From assembly GCA_964035015.1 (NCBI GenBank), contig OZ035997.1, positions 19,635,563-19,699,562 of the forward strand: a DNA stretch of 64,000 nt, read 5' to 3'. A program made the position numbers and the translations under genes. Each line of letters opens with the position of its first letter. The stretch's first letter is position 1. The DNA comes from Corallium rubrum (Eukaryota > Cnidaria > Anthozoa > Scleralcyonacea > Coralliidae). Shown here piece after piece: positions 1 through 33,727 of this stretch. The notes beneath the pieces are model-generated. The model saw only the letters and a program-made list of their open reading frames with translations. It was not told where the DNA came from and searched no databases.

Positions 1-281
1 GCCGCTCCTAATACAATCTGCCGCTCCTAATACAATCTGCCGCTCCTAATACAATCTGCCGCTCCCAATACAATCTGCTGCTCCTAATACAATCTGCCGC
101 TCCTAATACAATCTGCCGCTCCTAATACAATCTGCCGCTCCTAATACAATCTGCCGCTCCTAATACAATCTGCCGCTCCTAATACAATCTGCCGCTCCTA
201 ATACAATCTGCCGCTCCTAATACAATCTGCCGCTCCTAATACAATCTGCCGCTCCTAATACAATCTGCCGCTCTTAATTGA
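1..281. repeat. 19-bp minisatellite
   Basis: A 19-bp unit reading gccgctcctaatacaatct is repeated head to tail about 14 times with only a few substitutions (for example at 64-66 and 78). It runs off the left edge of the window, so its full length is unknown. Degenerate extra units recur at about 391-437. Confidence 0.95.
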
Positions 282-513
282 TTCATACGTCATTCTTCTG
301 CTGAACTTAATGCTTGTATTAGGTTCGGCACATGAGAAGTTCGACGTTTGAATCAGAGTCGCTCCAACGTCGCATAATGCGACAGGCCTTGCCGCTCCAA
401 ATACAATCTTCCGCTCCTAATACAATCTTCCGCTCTTAATTGATACAAACGTCAATCTTCTGCCGCACTTTATGCTTGTATTACGTTCGGCGCATGAGAA
501 GAGCGACGTTTGA
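282..513. repeat. direct duplication beside the minisatellite
   Basis: Two similar blocks of about 75 bp (282-356 and 437-513) share the sequence around tgcttgtattaggttcgg and end in gacgtttgaa. Minisatellite units lie between them, so block and array probably spread together. No coding potential is seen; this lies downstream of the RNF121 gene. Confidence 0.7.
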
Positions 514-642
514 AACGGGCCTAAGGCGAGTGGTGCACAATTGGTTAACAATTCATTTCAAATCATTGTGATAAAAATTATAGAAATTGTCTGTTAGGTA
601 CAACTTTTGAGGTTTACAATTAAATATTAAATATTGTCATTT

Positions 643-21966
<21,324 letters not shown>

Positions 21967-21999
21967 TTTTTGTCTTTCTAGCACCAGGCCTCCTGCTAA

Positions 22000-22190
22000 G
22001 TTTTGGGTTGCCGGGGGGTTAAGTTGGATATTTCAACATCTCATCCAGTAGGGGTGTTGTGCTCGGGGTCTGAGAGAGGCCGGACTTTCCCGGAGGGTTG
22101 TGGTTAGGTTTAGGTCTACCGGGGGGTTGTGGGTTAGCGTTAGGGCTGCCGGGGGTTAGGGTTAGGGTTGGGGTGTGGGGGTTGGGAATT
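22000..22190. repeat. G-rich block with telomere-like words
   Basis: Repeated ccggggggtt and ggttagggttaggg occur upstream of the RNF121 start. It could form G-quadruplexes on the plus strand. It is short and interstitial, not a telomere. Confidence 0.6.
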
Positions 22191-22229
22191 AGTTTTTTTT
22201 TAAATTAAAGCATATTTCACACTTACTGA

Positions 22230-22423
22230 CAACCTCGTCCCCAGGGCATTTTGCCTCCACGTTGGGAGGTCGGCGAAAATGGCCCTGGCATCGGCTGGTC
22301 GATTCTATAATCGGATTGGCCGGTTTAAAAGCTTGATTAATTCAGATACAGTGTAATTTATTCATCAAAATATGAATTGCAATAAATCCACTCTGCGAAG
22401 TTCATCCAAAGAATTGTTTATTG
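22230..22423 (+). repeat. third copy of the 'aacctcgtccccaggg' family
   Basis: Inverted relative to 1711-1905 and collinear along its full length, from aacctcgtccccagg to ttcatccaaagaattgtt. Confidence 0.88.
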
Positions 22424-22426
22424 TTT

Positions 22427-22429
<3 letters not shown>

Positions 22430-22459
<30 letters not shown>

Positions 22460-22475
22460 GGTTGTTGTTGTTGTT
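22430..22475. repeat. (GTT)n microsatellite
   Basis: About 14 GTT units with one extra G. Confidence 0.9.
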
Positions 22476-22549
22476 TTATCTTCAGTCTTCCTTTGTGTCC
22501 CGTTTGCGCCTTCTCCCTATTAGGTAAACTATTTCCCTCATTTTCTTTT

Positions 22550-22640
22550 TACATTTTCTTTATCATATAACTTAGTCTTATTATTGTAGTATTTACTTTT
22601 GCTAATACCCAATAAAGTTGTTAAAAAAAAAAGAAGATGC
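22550..22640 (+). repeat. LINE-type 3' tail with poly(A)
   Basis: tacccaataaagttgtt is followed by A10. It is related to the tail at 8225-8262 and may be the end of a processed insertion. Confidence 0.45.
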
Positions 22641-23815
22641 GTGACTGCGGGGACGATAAAGTAACTATCATATTTTTTTTTTACTTGGCCTTATAGATGA
22701 GCGTGTGATTTACATATTAATATTTGCACATTGCAGTAGAAAATATCAGTATTTGTATTTGTATTTATTGTTAATCAGTTAATGTTAATGTCTATTCATT
22801 TGGCAATATATGTTCAGATGCGCTTTATTTACAAAAAAAAAATCTGCTCCATGTTCACAAAGAACCAATAACTAATTGTCATTAACTATAATAACAAAAT
22901 TTGAAAAAATATAATCAAATTACAAATGACATAAAGTCTAAAAATTATGAGAAATATTGTAAGCTTTACTTGAAAGCTAATGTCTGATATTCTTCGGAAA
23001 ACTATTACATATAGAGTTACAAGACTTATAATATACAGTGAATACTACATGCTCTATTGCCCTATAGTGACGTGATATAGAAAGACAAATTAAAGCAAAT
23101 AAACCAAAAATAAACATTTTGAAACTCAAAATATGAGCTAAAACAAGACATGACACGATAAGGTGTTATACCGTTATTCGATTGCATGTAGACTTAGAGT
23201 ATATATAAAGGTGCATGATGGTCAGTTGAGTACTTTAAATTTACAAACAATACAGACTAATAACGGTGTTTTAAACTCGTAATGCTTTGTAATCTGAATT
23301 CTGAACGGCTGCATTACCAGAAATTTGGGACAAGATGGCGCGCGTACGTGCGTGTTACTAAATAATGTTACTAAATAATAACGAGAGCACATAATAATTC
23401 AAATTTTGCTTAAACGGTGACATATTTCTTCTTTGCCCGACTCCATTTGACTTCAGCATGGACTAAGGAACAGTAATTATAACTAAAAAACATTTGCTTA
23501 CTTCGACGACAAAGTACTTCCCTAGCTCGTCTTATTTTTGCACTGAAAGCGCCACTATCCATAGTGTTAGCCATAGTAATCTTTGCAAACAGGTTCTAGA
23601 AATTGGCCAAATTGACCAACAACGTTACGGGCGATGCGAAGTGCCCGACTCGCGTTGCATTCGGCATGAGTCAGTCTACTTCGAGGGCACATAAAGGTCC
23701 TCATTTGTCTCTAGTATATAGTACTTCCAAAAGCGTTTGAACTTGCTTGATTTCACAGTCCTTATTGTCGTTTATATAGGTTGTTATATTTACATACATG
23801 TACGATTTAGGTGAA
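22641..23815. other. AT-rich spacer, no gene recognised
   Basis: No conserved frame was found. One minus-strand ATG at 23570 opens MANTMDSGAFSAKIRRAREV up to a gtaagc donor-like site near 23504, but no downstream exon fits it in phase. A CpG-containing stretch lies at 23620-23690. Confidence 0.5.
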
Positions 23816-23942
23816 CAGAGCGTTTTCATCTTACGTCACGGCGGCCATATTGGTGTACCAAAACAATGAAATTATTCAAATATTTCGTATTGTGTCACCA
23901 CCCCAATGGGCCACCGATCACGTGAGTGAAAACGTTCTATTC
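23816..23942. mobile_element. MITE family G, deleted copy
   Basis: agagcgttttcatcttacgt...gtgagtgaaaacgttct, with cggcggccatattggtgtac inside. It is the same family as 31516-31681. Confidence 0.88.
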
Positions 23943-24889
23943 TAAAGAACTCAATGACCTGAATAATGAGAAACAGTAGAATACAGTAGAATCACACTCA
24001 GCATCATGAATAAATACATCCATGAACTCTAGTCTTAAAGTTAGAAAATTCTTGATTTTTCTAATATTATACTAAAAGTAAAGAAAAATAAGATGATTTG
24101 CGAATGCTATATTTCTATTTGAAGTTTAGAAAAACATGTTTGAACTGAAGAAAACTAAATTAGATCTCTGTCAAGTAATTTACATATATGAACAGCAGCT
24201 GTATACTGACAGCCTTTAAGCTAACTATTGATTGATTGATTGATAGATATATAGTTTCGCCAATTGCCATTTGTCAGCCTTAGTTAAGGTATACATTACC
24301 CATTTATAAACCAGTCAGCTCAACGATCTCCATTCCTTGAAGTGCCTCTAATCCATTGTATTAGGTTTAAAAGATCAAAAAAAGTTGTAGTCATTGGCAA
24401 ATCTTCAAGAATCAGCTCGTTCAGGTATTAAATATAGTTGTCAGCGACGCGAAGCATTTGCTTGCATATAATTATTAGTAAAAAGAAAGGGAGCAAAAAA
24501 AACAAACAGCTGAAAGCTACAATCAAGACCACTGAACCTTCCAGACATGAAGCAATTAACAAAAATTTGTTGTTTTCTAGCGAAGAGATACCCGAGATCT
24601 GGTCCACACGTATCCATACTCGTTTGAAAACGCAACTTTCCCTCTCCGTTTTAAAAACAATTCCGGATATGTGTGGACTGGGGCTAGCGCTTAGACAAGC
24701 TATTGCCATTGATACCAAGGTTGTAATATGAAACTGACTAATAAAAATTGCTCCGGTGATGGAACAATATATCCTGCTTGTTTATATATGATCACGCAGT
24801 TTTGATGCTTTGATATTTTAATTACTGCAACTGAGTTGAAACATGAATATATTGAAGCCAACTTAAAAAGTTATTCAAATCGAAATATG

Positions 24890-25030
24890 CAGCAGTAAGG
24901 TTGAAAAAACTGCTGAAACAGGGAGCGTAGGAGTCTAACGTTTCGAGCAGTTTCGAACGAAGATCCTAGTAGACTCCTACGTTCTCTGTTTCTGCAGTAT
25001 ATCCAACCTTACTATATTTCGATTTGTGTT
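24890..25030. mobile_element. fold-back of the 'tatagtaaggtt' family
   Basis: Inverted arms carry tgcagcagtaaggtt / aaccttactatatttcg and ggagtctaacgtttcgagc / agtagactcctacg. The same ends border the 26-bp array at 52.1-55.0 kb and the copy at 31424. Confidence 0.85.
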
Positions 25031-25142
25031 TCAACATTGCCCATGCACACGCTACTTTTATTAAAAAGTTAGTGTTGACCCTCTGATCTAGGTAGTGTTT
25101 TCATCAAGGGTGATCGTCGTGAAGAACGCAGTGCACGGCGTA

Positions 25143-25243
25143 ACGGAGCTGCTGGGGGCCCTTAGCAAATTTTACGCCCAGGGGCTCCCACCAGCCCCAT
25201 CCCTTAGGACATTTTACGTCCAGGGGCTCCCACCAGCCCCGTC
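25143..25243. repeat. tandem duplication, ~52 bp unit
   Basis: The segment ttttacg(c/t)ccaggggctcccaccagcccc occurs twice in a row. Confidence 0.85.
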
Positions 25244-25279
25244 AGTTTAGGCATTTGAAGACTTGGGTTTCTGGAGCCT

Positions 25280-25425
25280 TATATTTATAGGTTTGTCCGC
25301 TTTTACCCATAACTTTTGCAGTCCGAACAATAGCTATAATGGCTCATTTGCAATCATTCGGTTTGTTTCTCCGCATTTTGTGCTATAAATAGCAGCTCGA
25401 CGGTACGCTATTCGCATGAAATCAA
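25280..25425 (+). repeat. dispersed repeat B, copy 2
   Basis: gtttgtccgcttttacccat ... agcagctcgacggtacgctattc. It matches 34655-34800 and the inverse of 8275-8440. Confidence 0.85.
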
Positions 25426-25429
25426 ATCT

Positions 25430-27100
25430 CCTATAACGTATATATTGAAAGTGCTTTCCACGTGGAAAATGGATAGCTATAATAACATCTGTATTTTGAT
25501 CAGCAATACTTGCATCCACAATGGTCACTAGCTGTCTGCCTCACTGCCTGTCCAATTACTCCAATATAGCTACAGAACATTCAAAATTTTCAAGCCGCAA
25601 TGTGCTTGCACCTATAGCTACGTGCACTGAGGCTTGCAAAACTGTCATCATCATAATTAAATTCATCGGGGGCCTTTCAAGGTTATTGGCCCTTATATAG
25701 GAGTTGCTCTAACCCTAACTATAGTCCATTACGCCTCGTTCTTCAGAACACGGTCCCATATTCATAACTCTCAAATAATATGGGACCTGTCTTCACTGGA
25801 GTGTGGAAACGTTGGATAATGAACAGTAACTTTTTAAGCTGCATTAAAAAAAAAAACCAGTTTAAGCCGGTATAGTGTACTATGTTTCCAGACATCAGAA
25901 AACTTTCTGTAGACAAATTTTCATTCAAGGGAGAAGTTGATAAGTTATCAATATTAGTGGGAACAAGAGACTCCAATCAAATTCACATAATTTCTCTTCC
26001 GAATCTGAAACTTAACATTTTGATTTTCTAAAAATTTAAGTTTCGTAGGAGTCGAGTTTCTCCCTTAGCTTGACGAGAAAAACAATGTAAAATAAGAAAA
26101 GTCAGTTAAACTGCATGTGGAAGGGAAAGAGTTAACCGTGAAAGGTATAACTGTTGAGTTGTTTTTAATTCTAAGTATAGTAAAAACGACATTGTCCTTT
26201 GCACAAAAAGTAGGTTTTTGACTGGAAAATTTATCTCAATTGCGTTTTTCTTTCGACAGTGTTTTTCGTTAAAAGCCAAGTCCTATTTTTTAAAATGCCT
26301 GAAAATTAGCAGTCTAGCTGGTAGATTAATTAATATCTATATTTGTAATAACCATATAAAGTGCGTCTGGAAAATTTCAAATTAATATTCCGTTTTTTAT
26401 TGTTTTTAAGCAGGTTTGTGCGCAGGTTTCCGTGGCTTTTGGTGAGCTGAAAAAACACAGACGAACGTATACATTTTGAGAAAAAAGATCGTAATTTACA
26501 CCCGATGGCCTTGGGTGTAAATTAATGCCAAACTTGCATAAAAGGTATAAATAAAAATTATTAGACGAATAAAGTAACGTACAGCTATAATGACAGTAAT
26601 TCGCCTAGTAAATCTATATGTATATAATATGACACATTTTTGTCGATATATATATATATGGTTATTTTTATGTGCGTAATTAAAATTATAGAACATGTTT
26701 TAAAAGAAAGCTGAATTTTAACATCTGTTAAGGTATATAAAGCAAAATATTCAAGTAATTAAGCTTTATATTTATACCTCAGTCATAACCAATTTTAAAT
26801 ATTTATTTTGTCGTAATTATTAATTATACATATCACTTTCATGTCTTGAGTCAAATACCAAAAACGTTTCGTTGTATTCGCCTAAAATGAAGAGGAATTA
26901 ACTCTTTATGCATAAATAAGTTAATTTTTTAGTCTCTGAGAACATGCAATCCACATCTCAAATTTAACGGAGACTTATAATTTTAAAGGATGGGATTTCT
27001 CTTGTAAACATTCTTATTTTTTTAAAAACTTAAATCACTTCTTTTATACTCTTATTCAAATCTTACACCTGCTTACTGGTAAAAAACAAACACGCATACA
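25430..27100. other. AT-rich spacer, nothing recognised
   Basis: No gene, RNA or clear repeat was identified between dispersed repeat B and the exon at 27185. Small palindromic TA runs occur near 26640. Confidence 0.5.
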
Positions 27101-27184
27101 CGATTGCATGCATCCTCTCAGTTTTATTTTAATCTCGATTTTAATTGCTCACAGCCCACTGACTTGGCTAAAGTTCAATTGGAG

Positions 27185-27323
27185 ATGACAGCCGCTGCGA
27201 CAATGCCGCAAAACATTTTTGGAAGAACTTTAGTAAATATCTTCGTCAACTTAGTTCTTTTACTATTCACTATCAACAATGGTGTTGATGCAAATAATGA
27301 CCTTCGTCAGCTTTTAGAGAAAG
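27185..27323 (+). CDS. signal-peptide exon of a secreted or membrane protein
   Basis: An ATG at 27185, or the in-frame ATG at 27203, opens MPQNIFGRTLVNIFVNLVLL, LFTINNGVDA, NNDLRQLLEK with a donor at G-gtgtgt. A basic start, a hydrophobic core and a small residue before NND fit a cleavable signal peptide. It ends in phase 1, which matches the start of the exon at 27439. No further family assignment is possible. Confidence 0.6.
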
Positions 27324-27438
27324 GTGTGTAAAATGCATGTAGTTCTTTTTTTTAAAAAAGTTAAAGTATTGCAACACGCATTCAATGCATGGTGACGTTA
27401 ATGGTTATGATATCTCAACGGTTTTCTTTTTATTCAAG

Positions 27439-27530
27439 GTCAATGTCTCAAGTTGTCCCACGTGAACCAAACAACAGTTTCCAGCTCCATGGATCAGTGT
27501 TTTCAGATGTGCCTAAACAAAGACGTTGAA
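27439..27530 (+). CDS. cysteine-rich (PAN/apple-like) exon start
   Basis: After the acceptor tattcaag it encodes GQCLKLSHVNQTTVSSSMDQ then CFQMCLNKDVE. The C...DQCFQMC pattern resembles the beginning of PAN/apple domains, as in the gene at 37911. The proposed donor is GAA-gtatct. The partner exon downstream is not identified, because the exon at 35023 needs a different phase. The open frame continues to 27833 but looks like intron. Confidence 0.45.
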
Positions 27531-27999
27531 GTATCTTTGAAAGTTAAAAGCAAATGCCAGCTGACTAAAGTTAAAGAAATTCTCGTTAGTTCCATGCTGA
27601 ATACAATGATAAAAATTTTAAACTGTCTAAATTTTAAAAAATGTCTTGAATTTGCTAAAAATTGTGTTATTATTAAAATTATAAATGCACGGGGGAAAAT
27701 TGGCTCATATTTTCATTTTGATGATTTTGATATTTCTAGAGAGAAAAGAAATCATTTTGCATGGCTCTTAAGAACCAAGTACCTCAAGATACTTATGGTT
27801 AGTGAAGTATTCTTCTTTATCTTGTGGTACTAATATGGAGCCGAATAGAGAAACAGTGAATGCATGTAAATTATTAGTCAAAGACTTCAAACATCGCACG
27901 CATGCGTTCGAATGTTTTCAGTCATGCTTGTGTTTATTGCTCGTGCGCGCTGTAAGATCCTGTAATATTTAAGTTTTGGAATTTTAAAAGTTATAGCTT

Positions 28000-28915
28000 T
28001 CTTTTACTTTATTTTTACTTCTTTTATTTTGAAGTGGTTTACTGAATATATAAGACATTTTTACTGTTAATTGCATGTGCTCAAATAGATGCATATACTC
28101 TATACAGTATATGCATTAATTCTTGATAAATGTTGTCGATTTCGTTGCTCAAGATTGGATTTGATTAATGTTAGAGACGTTTTTTCGATTTATAAGATTT
28201 ACTCAAAGAGAGTCTCAACTCTCAAGCGTGAAAGCTATGTACCTTGTTTAAATTAGCTTTTATATAGCTATACAGTTAGAACTTCAGTAAGATTTTGATT
28301 TCCACCTGCGAGGCAAAACGTTTCTGACAGACTAAAAGTAAAATATTAGCAAAACTATTTTTTCTCAACACCTGCCTGCCTAATCCAAGTTAGTGGAGTG
28401 TTTACTTTAATTTCACTCAGAATATAAGCAATAAGTTGAAAGCACAACATAATCCTAAATTGAAGTTCAGTAACCATGAAAAGTTCGCTTAATAAATTTG
28501 GAAAGGATCGATCAGAATGGTATTTGAAGCTAGTGAACATTTACATCATGCTCATGCATATATATTTCAGGAAAATCATTCCTGTTTAATAATTTTTGTA
28601 TGTGGTTGACCCCAACGGAAAGAAAGAACGTTGTAGGCGACAAAGTTAAAAAATTTTTCTTTTGAGATTAAATGTTAAAAACTTTTAAAATTATGGTTGA
28701 ACTCAGCCAATTTTCTTTTGTCAAATTAAAGCATGCAGAATACTATTTGTTTTCGAGCTCATTTGCATTAGATCCGACACATAATAAATTGGACGTTTTA
28801 ATGATGGTCTGTAAATTCATTACTGACTGCAGCGTACTGTACATGTATATGAAAACTAATCAGAATTATAGAATGATGTCTTCACATATAGCGCTCTTCT
28901 CAAAACTGAAACAAC
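28000..28915. other. intronic or intergenic AT-rich stretch
   Basis: No feature recognised; open frames here are short and low in complexity. Confidence 0.4.
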
Positions 28916-28919
28916 TGTG

Positions 28920-29290
28920 TATCAGGGACGTAGCCAGGGGGGGCGCCGTGGGAGCCGCGGCTCCCCCCCTTTTGATAAAAAACAACAGACATGTAACTGC
29001 AAAACTGATGCAATATGCCATTGTGTCAGGAAATAAACTGTAAACAGTGTATTCAATCTACTGAGTGTATGCATTTTGAGTATCTATGTGACGTTTGCAT
29101 GTTTTGAGTATTTTATATGACGTTTTTTAACCTTTAGAGTCTGTAAAATCTTCTTCCAAAAGCCAGGAAATGGCATTTCAGCGACTCTCGATTTCAAAAT
29201 TTCCAGGGGGACCATGCCCCCGGACCCCCCTAAAAAATTATTTTGACTTCGGCTCCCCCCCTTTCAGTATCTTGGCTCATGCACGAGAAA
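28920..29290. repeat. dispersed element bounded by 'ggctccccccct'
   Basis: It starts tcagggacgtagccaggggg, contains cgcggctccccccctttt, and later ggggaccatgcccccggacc and cggctccccccctttcag. It is a recognisable G/C-rich repeat; a similar gtagctacagggg word is at 20818. Confidence 0.6.
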
Positions 29291-29667
29291 CTCTGTGGAT
29301 TTTGAAAGAAGCGTTTACCAATTTTCCAAATTAAGCAGATGTTTTATTTTACTTTTGCTATAGATTCATAAAAAAATCAATTTTTCTCATAACAAAACGC
29401 TATCATGGAGAAATTTCCAACAAATGTAGTTTTTTGCCAAAATTTTGCTAAATCAGTAGAATATCCCTCTTCATAATATTTCGTGTTTATGTAAAAGCAT
29501 ATATTTTATCTCTTGTGAAAAATGTGAGGATCTGGGACATTTTACCATAATGAATTTAAGGCTCACTCAAAACATTAGTATTTTATTGCTAAAAATTTTG
29601 ACAGTTGGCCAACTTTTGGCTTTGTTCTTTTATCTAAAATATACCCACTCTACGTTTTTGCAGTAAA

Positions 29668-30153
29668 AAAGAACGCAGTAATTTATCCAGACTGACCCGG
29701 TTGACCAGGCTAGCCCGCGTCCTATATAAATTGTATGTAATTTTTTCAACGTTTCGATTACAAGGCACTGAGCTGGTTACTGCCCGGTTTGCCCGGCAAT
29801 GCCGGCTGAAAAACTGTCGAACTCGCTTCAATATACGCGTTTGTTCACTTGACTGTGTGAATGAATAGTGCTGAAAGGAACTGAAATAGTACATCAAAAC
29901 CTTGTTCGTGTGCTTCGGGTTATAGTTAAGACAATATAACAATCTTTTTATTTTAAACGACGGGCTTCCAAAAGATTGCGTCGACAAAAATAATAGACTA
30001 ATTAGTGTAAAACTGAAAAAAAACCTAACGTAACAGACTTTGCCCTGAGTTATTTACTTGATAATTGCGAATTTCAGCCTGAAATCATCCACGTCAATTC
30101 AAAACTCATCCCGGCTTACCGCCGGTTGGCCCGCTCCATGTAATAGTAAAATA
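29668..30153. mobile_element. MITE family F, diverged copy
   Basis: Shares gactgacccggttgacc, tcgaactcgcttcaatatac, cacttgactgtgtgaat and gaaatcatccac with 17581-18076 in the same order. The ends have decayed. Confidence 0.8.
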
Positions 30154-30384
30154 AAGTTTTCAGGTCTCTTCTTGCACCGCATCAACAAAATGAGTTGCAA
30201 ACAATGCCTTCCCAGAATTTTGACGGGCTATAAATCTAAACATGGGACAGTCAATATAATTTTTACAGCTCGGCAGGCGCAAAAAAAATATGGAGAGCAT
30301 TGCACAGACTTGTACCATAAATTTACTATCCTTAAGAAAGACCCGTTTTAATATACAGTCAACAGAAAGGCTTTCTAGGTCGCT

Positions 30385-30450
30385 CGAAACGTTAGACTCC
30401 TACGTTCTCTGTTTCGGCAGTATATCTAACCTTACTATATTTCGATTATA
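30385..30450. repeat. right-end fragment of the 'tatagtaaggtt' fold-back
   Basis: cgctcgaaacgttagactcc...ctgtttcggcagtatatct aaccttactatatttcg. Only one arm is present. Confidence 0.8.
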
Positions 30451-31423
30451 GTGCATAGTAGCTTTTCGCGATCTGAGTATGAAAGCTTCAGGGTAAATAT
30501 ATATACAGTATAAAGAAAATTATTCCTTCTTCGGCCATCAATGTTAATTTCCAGACACCAAAATTAAAGCCAGTGGGTCTGCTTACTGTTTGAAACAACA
30601 TTGAGCTGGGGAAGGAAAGGGGGTGCGCAAAAACCAAAAAAAATCTCTTTACGAAAGATAAATAGATCAAATCCGTGATTGCAAAAGTGTTGCTAAATTT
30701 GTCTGCAGCTAGTTTTGTCTGATTTTTCGTCCTTTATCATTCTCTTTTTTTCTATTTCCTGTTGTATTTTTGTTGCTCCTATATTATTCTGTACTGTAGT
30801 ACAAAAGCTTAGCTTTAACATTACGTACATGGCGCGGTATTGGCAAATTACCAAAATAAAACGAAGTAATTTACGAATATGCATGGGACTTCTTTGTATC
30901 TACCAGATCAAATAAATTTCTGATTATTGGCAAGCTTAGGCTGTTGTGGCTTTTCTTCGAAGTGTTATATTTAGGTGTATTCACGCCATATTTCTTGTTT
31001 GTTTATGATTGTGAGTTATGCGAATTAGGTTAACCAGAACTGGAGGCACGCTGATTGGATAACGCTCCGAAGCGAGTCTTTCAAAATAAAACACCTACGT
31101 ATAGTTTGCATCACTCCACAGAAATCCCATTCATCCCAGTGTGCCTTTAAAAAACCCCAAATTTTAGTATATTAATGTAAAATTACGGCTGGTAACCCCC
31201 ATCACCTTCAAAATATATACTATCCGATACTATCTGGCATGGTTACCTGCTTGTAACAAAAAATGCCATCAACGATGTTTTTGAGACACTTTTATCGAGG
31301 TTGGCAGGTCGTCTATTAAATGATAAACCTACACCGACAAAGGTCGGATGGCAATTTGATTCGTATGCCTGATTCCCAAATTCCAACGCAAGTCTTTTAG
31401 AGTAGGAATGTACAAATCAAAAT

Positions 31424-31516
31424 ATAGTAAGGTTTGAAGACTACCAAAAAAATATTGCACGTAGTTTCTAACGTTTCGAGCGAAGGCCCTTCATCAGAGA
31501 GAAACGTTAGAAACTA
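31424..31516. mobile_element. fold-back of the 'tatagtaaggtt' family with single core
   Basis: It starts atatagtaaggtttgaag and contains gtttctaacgtttcgagc...gaagg...cttcatcagagagaaacgttagaaac. This single core is the ancestor-like form of the 26-bp tandem unit at 52.2 kb. The right arm is cut by the next MITE. Confidence 0.85.
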
Positions 31517-31681
31517 TAGAGCGTTTTCATCTTACGTCACGGTGGCCACATTGGTGTACCAAAACAATGAAATGGCGGCCATATTGGTGTACGGTATGGA
31601 AATTAGCTCTTTCTTATTCAAATATTTCGTATTGTTTCACCACCCCAATGGGCCACCGATCACGTGAGTGAAAACGCTCTA
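31516..31681. mobile_element. MITE family G, longest copy
   Basis: Ends tagagcgttttcatcttacg and cacgtgagtgaaaacgctcta. ggcggccatattggtgtac occurs inside. It disrupts the preceding fold-back. Confidence 0.9.
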
Positions 31682-31997
31682 CAGGGTGTATAAAAAAAAA
31701 GGCTACCCTTAGAAAATAGAATTAACATTCTTTTCAAATAACCTATTGTATATTGACAGCCCTGGACACCTCTGAAGTCACGGATGCGTAAAAAACAAAT
31801 GGTCGTATACACCTGGGAAATTACGATAACTTCTAAACGTATGAAGGAGCATAACTGAAATAAAAATGTTAATTATATTCATATCAGTTCGATTAAAAAT
31901 GGTTCAACTGACCACAGGGCTGTCAATATACAATAGGTTATTTGAAAAGAATGTTAATTATATTTTCTAAGGGTAGCCTTTTTTTTTATACACCCTG
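31682..31997. mobile_element. mariner-like MITE with TA duplication
   Basis: Ends cagggtgtataaaaaaaaag and ctttttttttatacaccctg, flanked by TA on both sides. Long inner inverted arms include ggctacccttagaaaata and acattcttttcaaataacc. Confidence 0.93.
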
Positions 31998-32039
31998 TAT
32001 ACATGTTGAAAGGTACATAAAGGCGCATAAATCTTTTGT

Positions 32040-32225
32040 TTTAGGTTTATTAATATTTAAACAGTACGGTTGAGTGATTAAACCCAAACGTTGCTATTGC
32101 ATGATTGCTTCCGTGATTATACTGAAAACACAATATGTTCAGTAACCCTATAAAAGTGCACACATTTCCATAAAGCTGAACAAAAACATAAAACAATGAC
32201 TTTTGTTGAGATTCCAAACCATGTT
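32040..32225 (+). repeat. dispersed repeat E, copy 2
   Basis: taggtttattaatatttaaa, acggttgagtga, aacgttgctattg, tgaacaaaaacataaaacaa, gattccaaacc: same order as the inverse of 13200-13400. Confidence 0.78.
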
Positions 32226-32499
32226 TAGTTTCTATTAATTAATTAATTAATTATGGTTGCATGTGTCATTGATCTCACTACCTGAAAATTACTCATATAC
32301 AAAAAAAGAACCTGAATAGAAAAAGCTCATGATGTGATGTGCAAGACATACTGAGACCAAAAGGTTTGAATGAAAAAGGCAAGAACAGCACACTAGCATT
32401 GCATTGCATGAGTGAATTGCATGCATCAATGAAAGTTAGACGATTCATTACTAAAGGTTGAAAGATCGAAACATTTATCTATTTTTAGTCTGAACATCA

Positions 32500-32765
32500 C
32501 GAAATCTTGTCGATAGCAAGCGTAATTTTAAAAGGTGCTTTGTTTTCAGTTGGTTTGTTTTAAACGAACAATCTTACAATTAATAATTTTATTTAGAACA
32601 ACCGCTGGCTATACCGGATTACTGATTACATACACTGACACTTTTTGTGATTGGTCAATTTGGCAAAGTAGGCTTTTCATTGGCTTATCGCCAGAGGTTT
32701 TCATCAGCAGATAGAAACTCCTACAGCAACCAATCAAATTCAACGATTTGTGCTAGAACACATAA
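32500..32765. repeat. dispersed repeat, copy 2 of 5670
   Basis: See 5670-6095; this copy is shorter by deletions. Confidence 0.8.
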
Positions 32766-32769
32766 ATTT

Positions 32770-33720
32770 ATGCCATTATTAAATAGTCCTTTATTAAAAA
32801 TTATTAAAGCCTTCTTTTAAATGTGTTAAAATTGATTGTACCTTTTTGTAGCTAAGGAATGGAGTTTTCAGAATACAAGGTATAGTAAGTGTAACTTGTA
32901 ACCGGTGTATATATAACGGCACGCAATGCATTCTGGAAAAATAACAGTTTTATATTTATAACAGTTGAGTAAAAACCACTGGCACAGTGAATGCAAGCAT
33001 TTTCAAAGTTACTTTTTCTGACAATAGCAAAACTAGTTTTAATGTCAAATTAAAGCTGGTGTTCTTTTCTTTATGAAAGTCGTTATTATTTAAAAAAAAA
33101 AGCAAGTATTTTCTTTGTTTCCATAAAGTTGTAAAAACTCGAGTAAATGTTTAGTAGAACGATTTCCCTCAAACTTCTACAGAGATTTTTATATTTTAAC
33201 TTCTGTGTTACGGATTTCCATGCACTTATTTCATATTCAATATTTTCTTCACTCGACGAAGTTTTCGAAAACATCGGTACGACAAAAATCCGCTTACCAT
33301 AGCTTAATATTACAAAATACGAAGAACTTTAGAAAAATATACTTCCTTACCTTTACAAAGTTTTGTGTTTATGATATTTAATATGTACAACTTACATCTC
33401 AGTAATGAATTTATTCAGTATTTTGCACCAAAAGTGTTTGTTTTCACGTTAGCTAAACCAACGTATTCTATCTTCCAGAATTCAGGATTTTCTCGAATTG
33501 TCAAATATCCTAAAATCCACGATATATACTGATCCTGCATTCTAAAAGAATTGAAACCCAAATGCAACCCCAATCCTAACCCCACTTCTAATCCTGACCA
33601 TAAACCTAAACTTAATCGCAACTTCCGGCAACCCTATAATATCTAATCACAACCGCAAGCTATCAAACCTGGATCACAACACCGCTACACGCCCACTAGA
33701 TTATTAGTTATCATTTTTTT
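32770..33720. other. no gene recognised
   Basis: AT-rich sequence with a few simple runs; a minus frame at 33415-33621 contains a short GLGLGL repeat from tandem aaccccaatcctaacccc words and is not a gene. Confidence 0.45.
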
Positions 33721-33727
33721 AGTTTAA

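Noticed and set aside
22150-22175. Telomere
   Set aside because: Only two to three TTAGGG-like words, internal to the window.
23494-23570. Alternative RNF121 first exon MANTMDSGAFSAK on the minus strand
   Set aside because: Its donor leaves phase 1, which would shift exon 2 out of frame; the exon at 21910-21966 fits instead.
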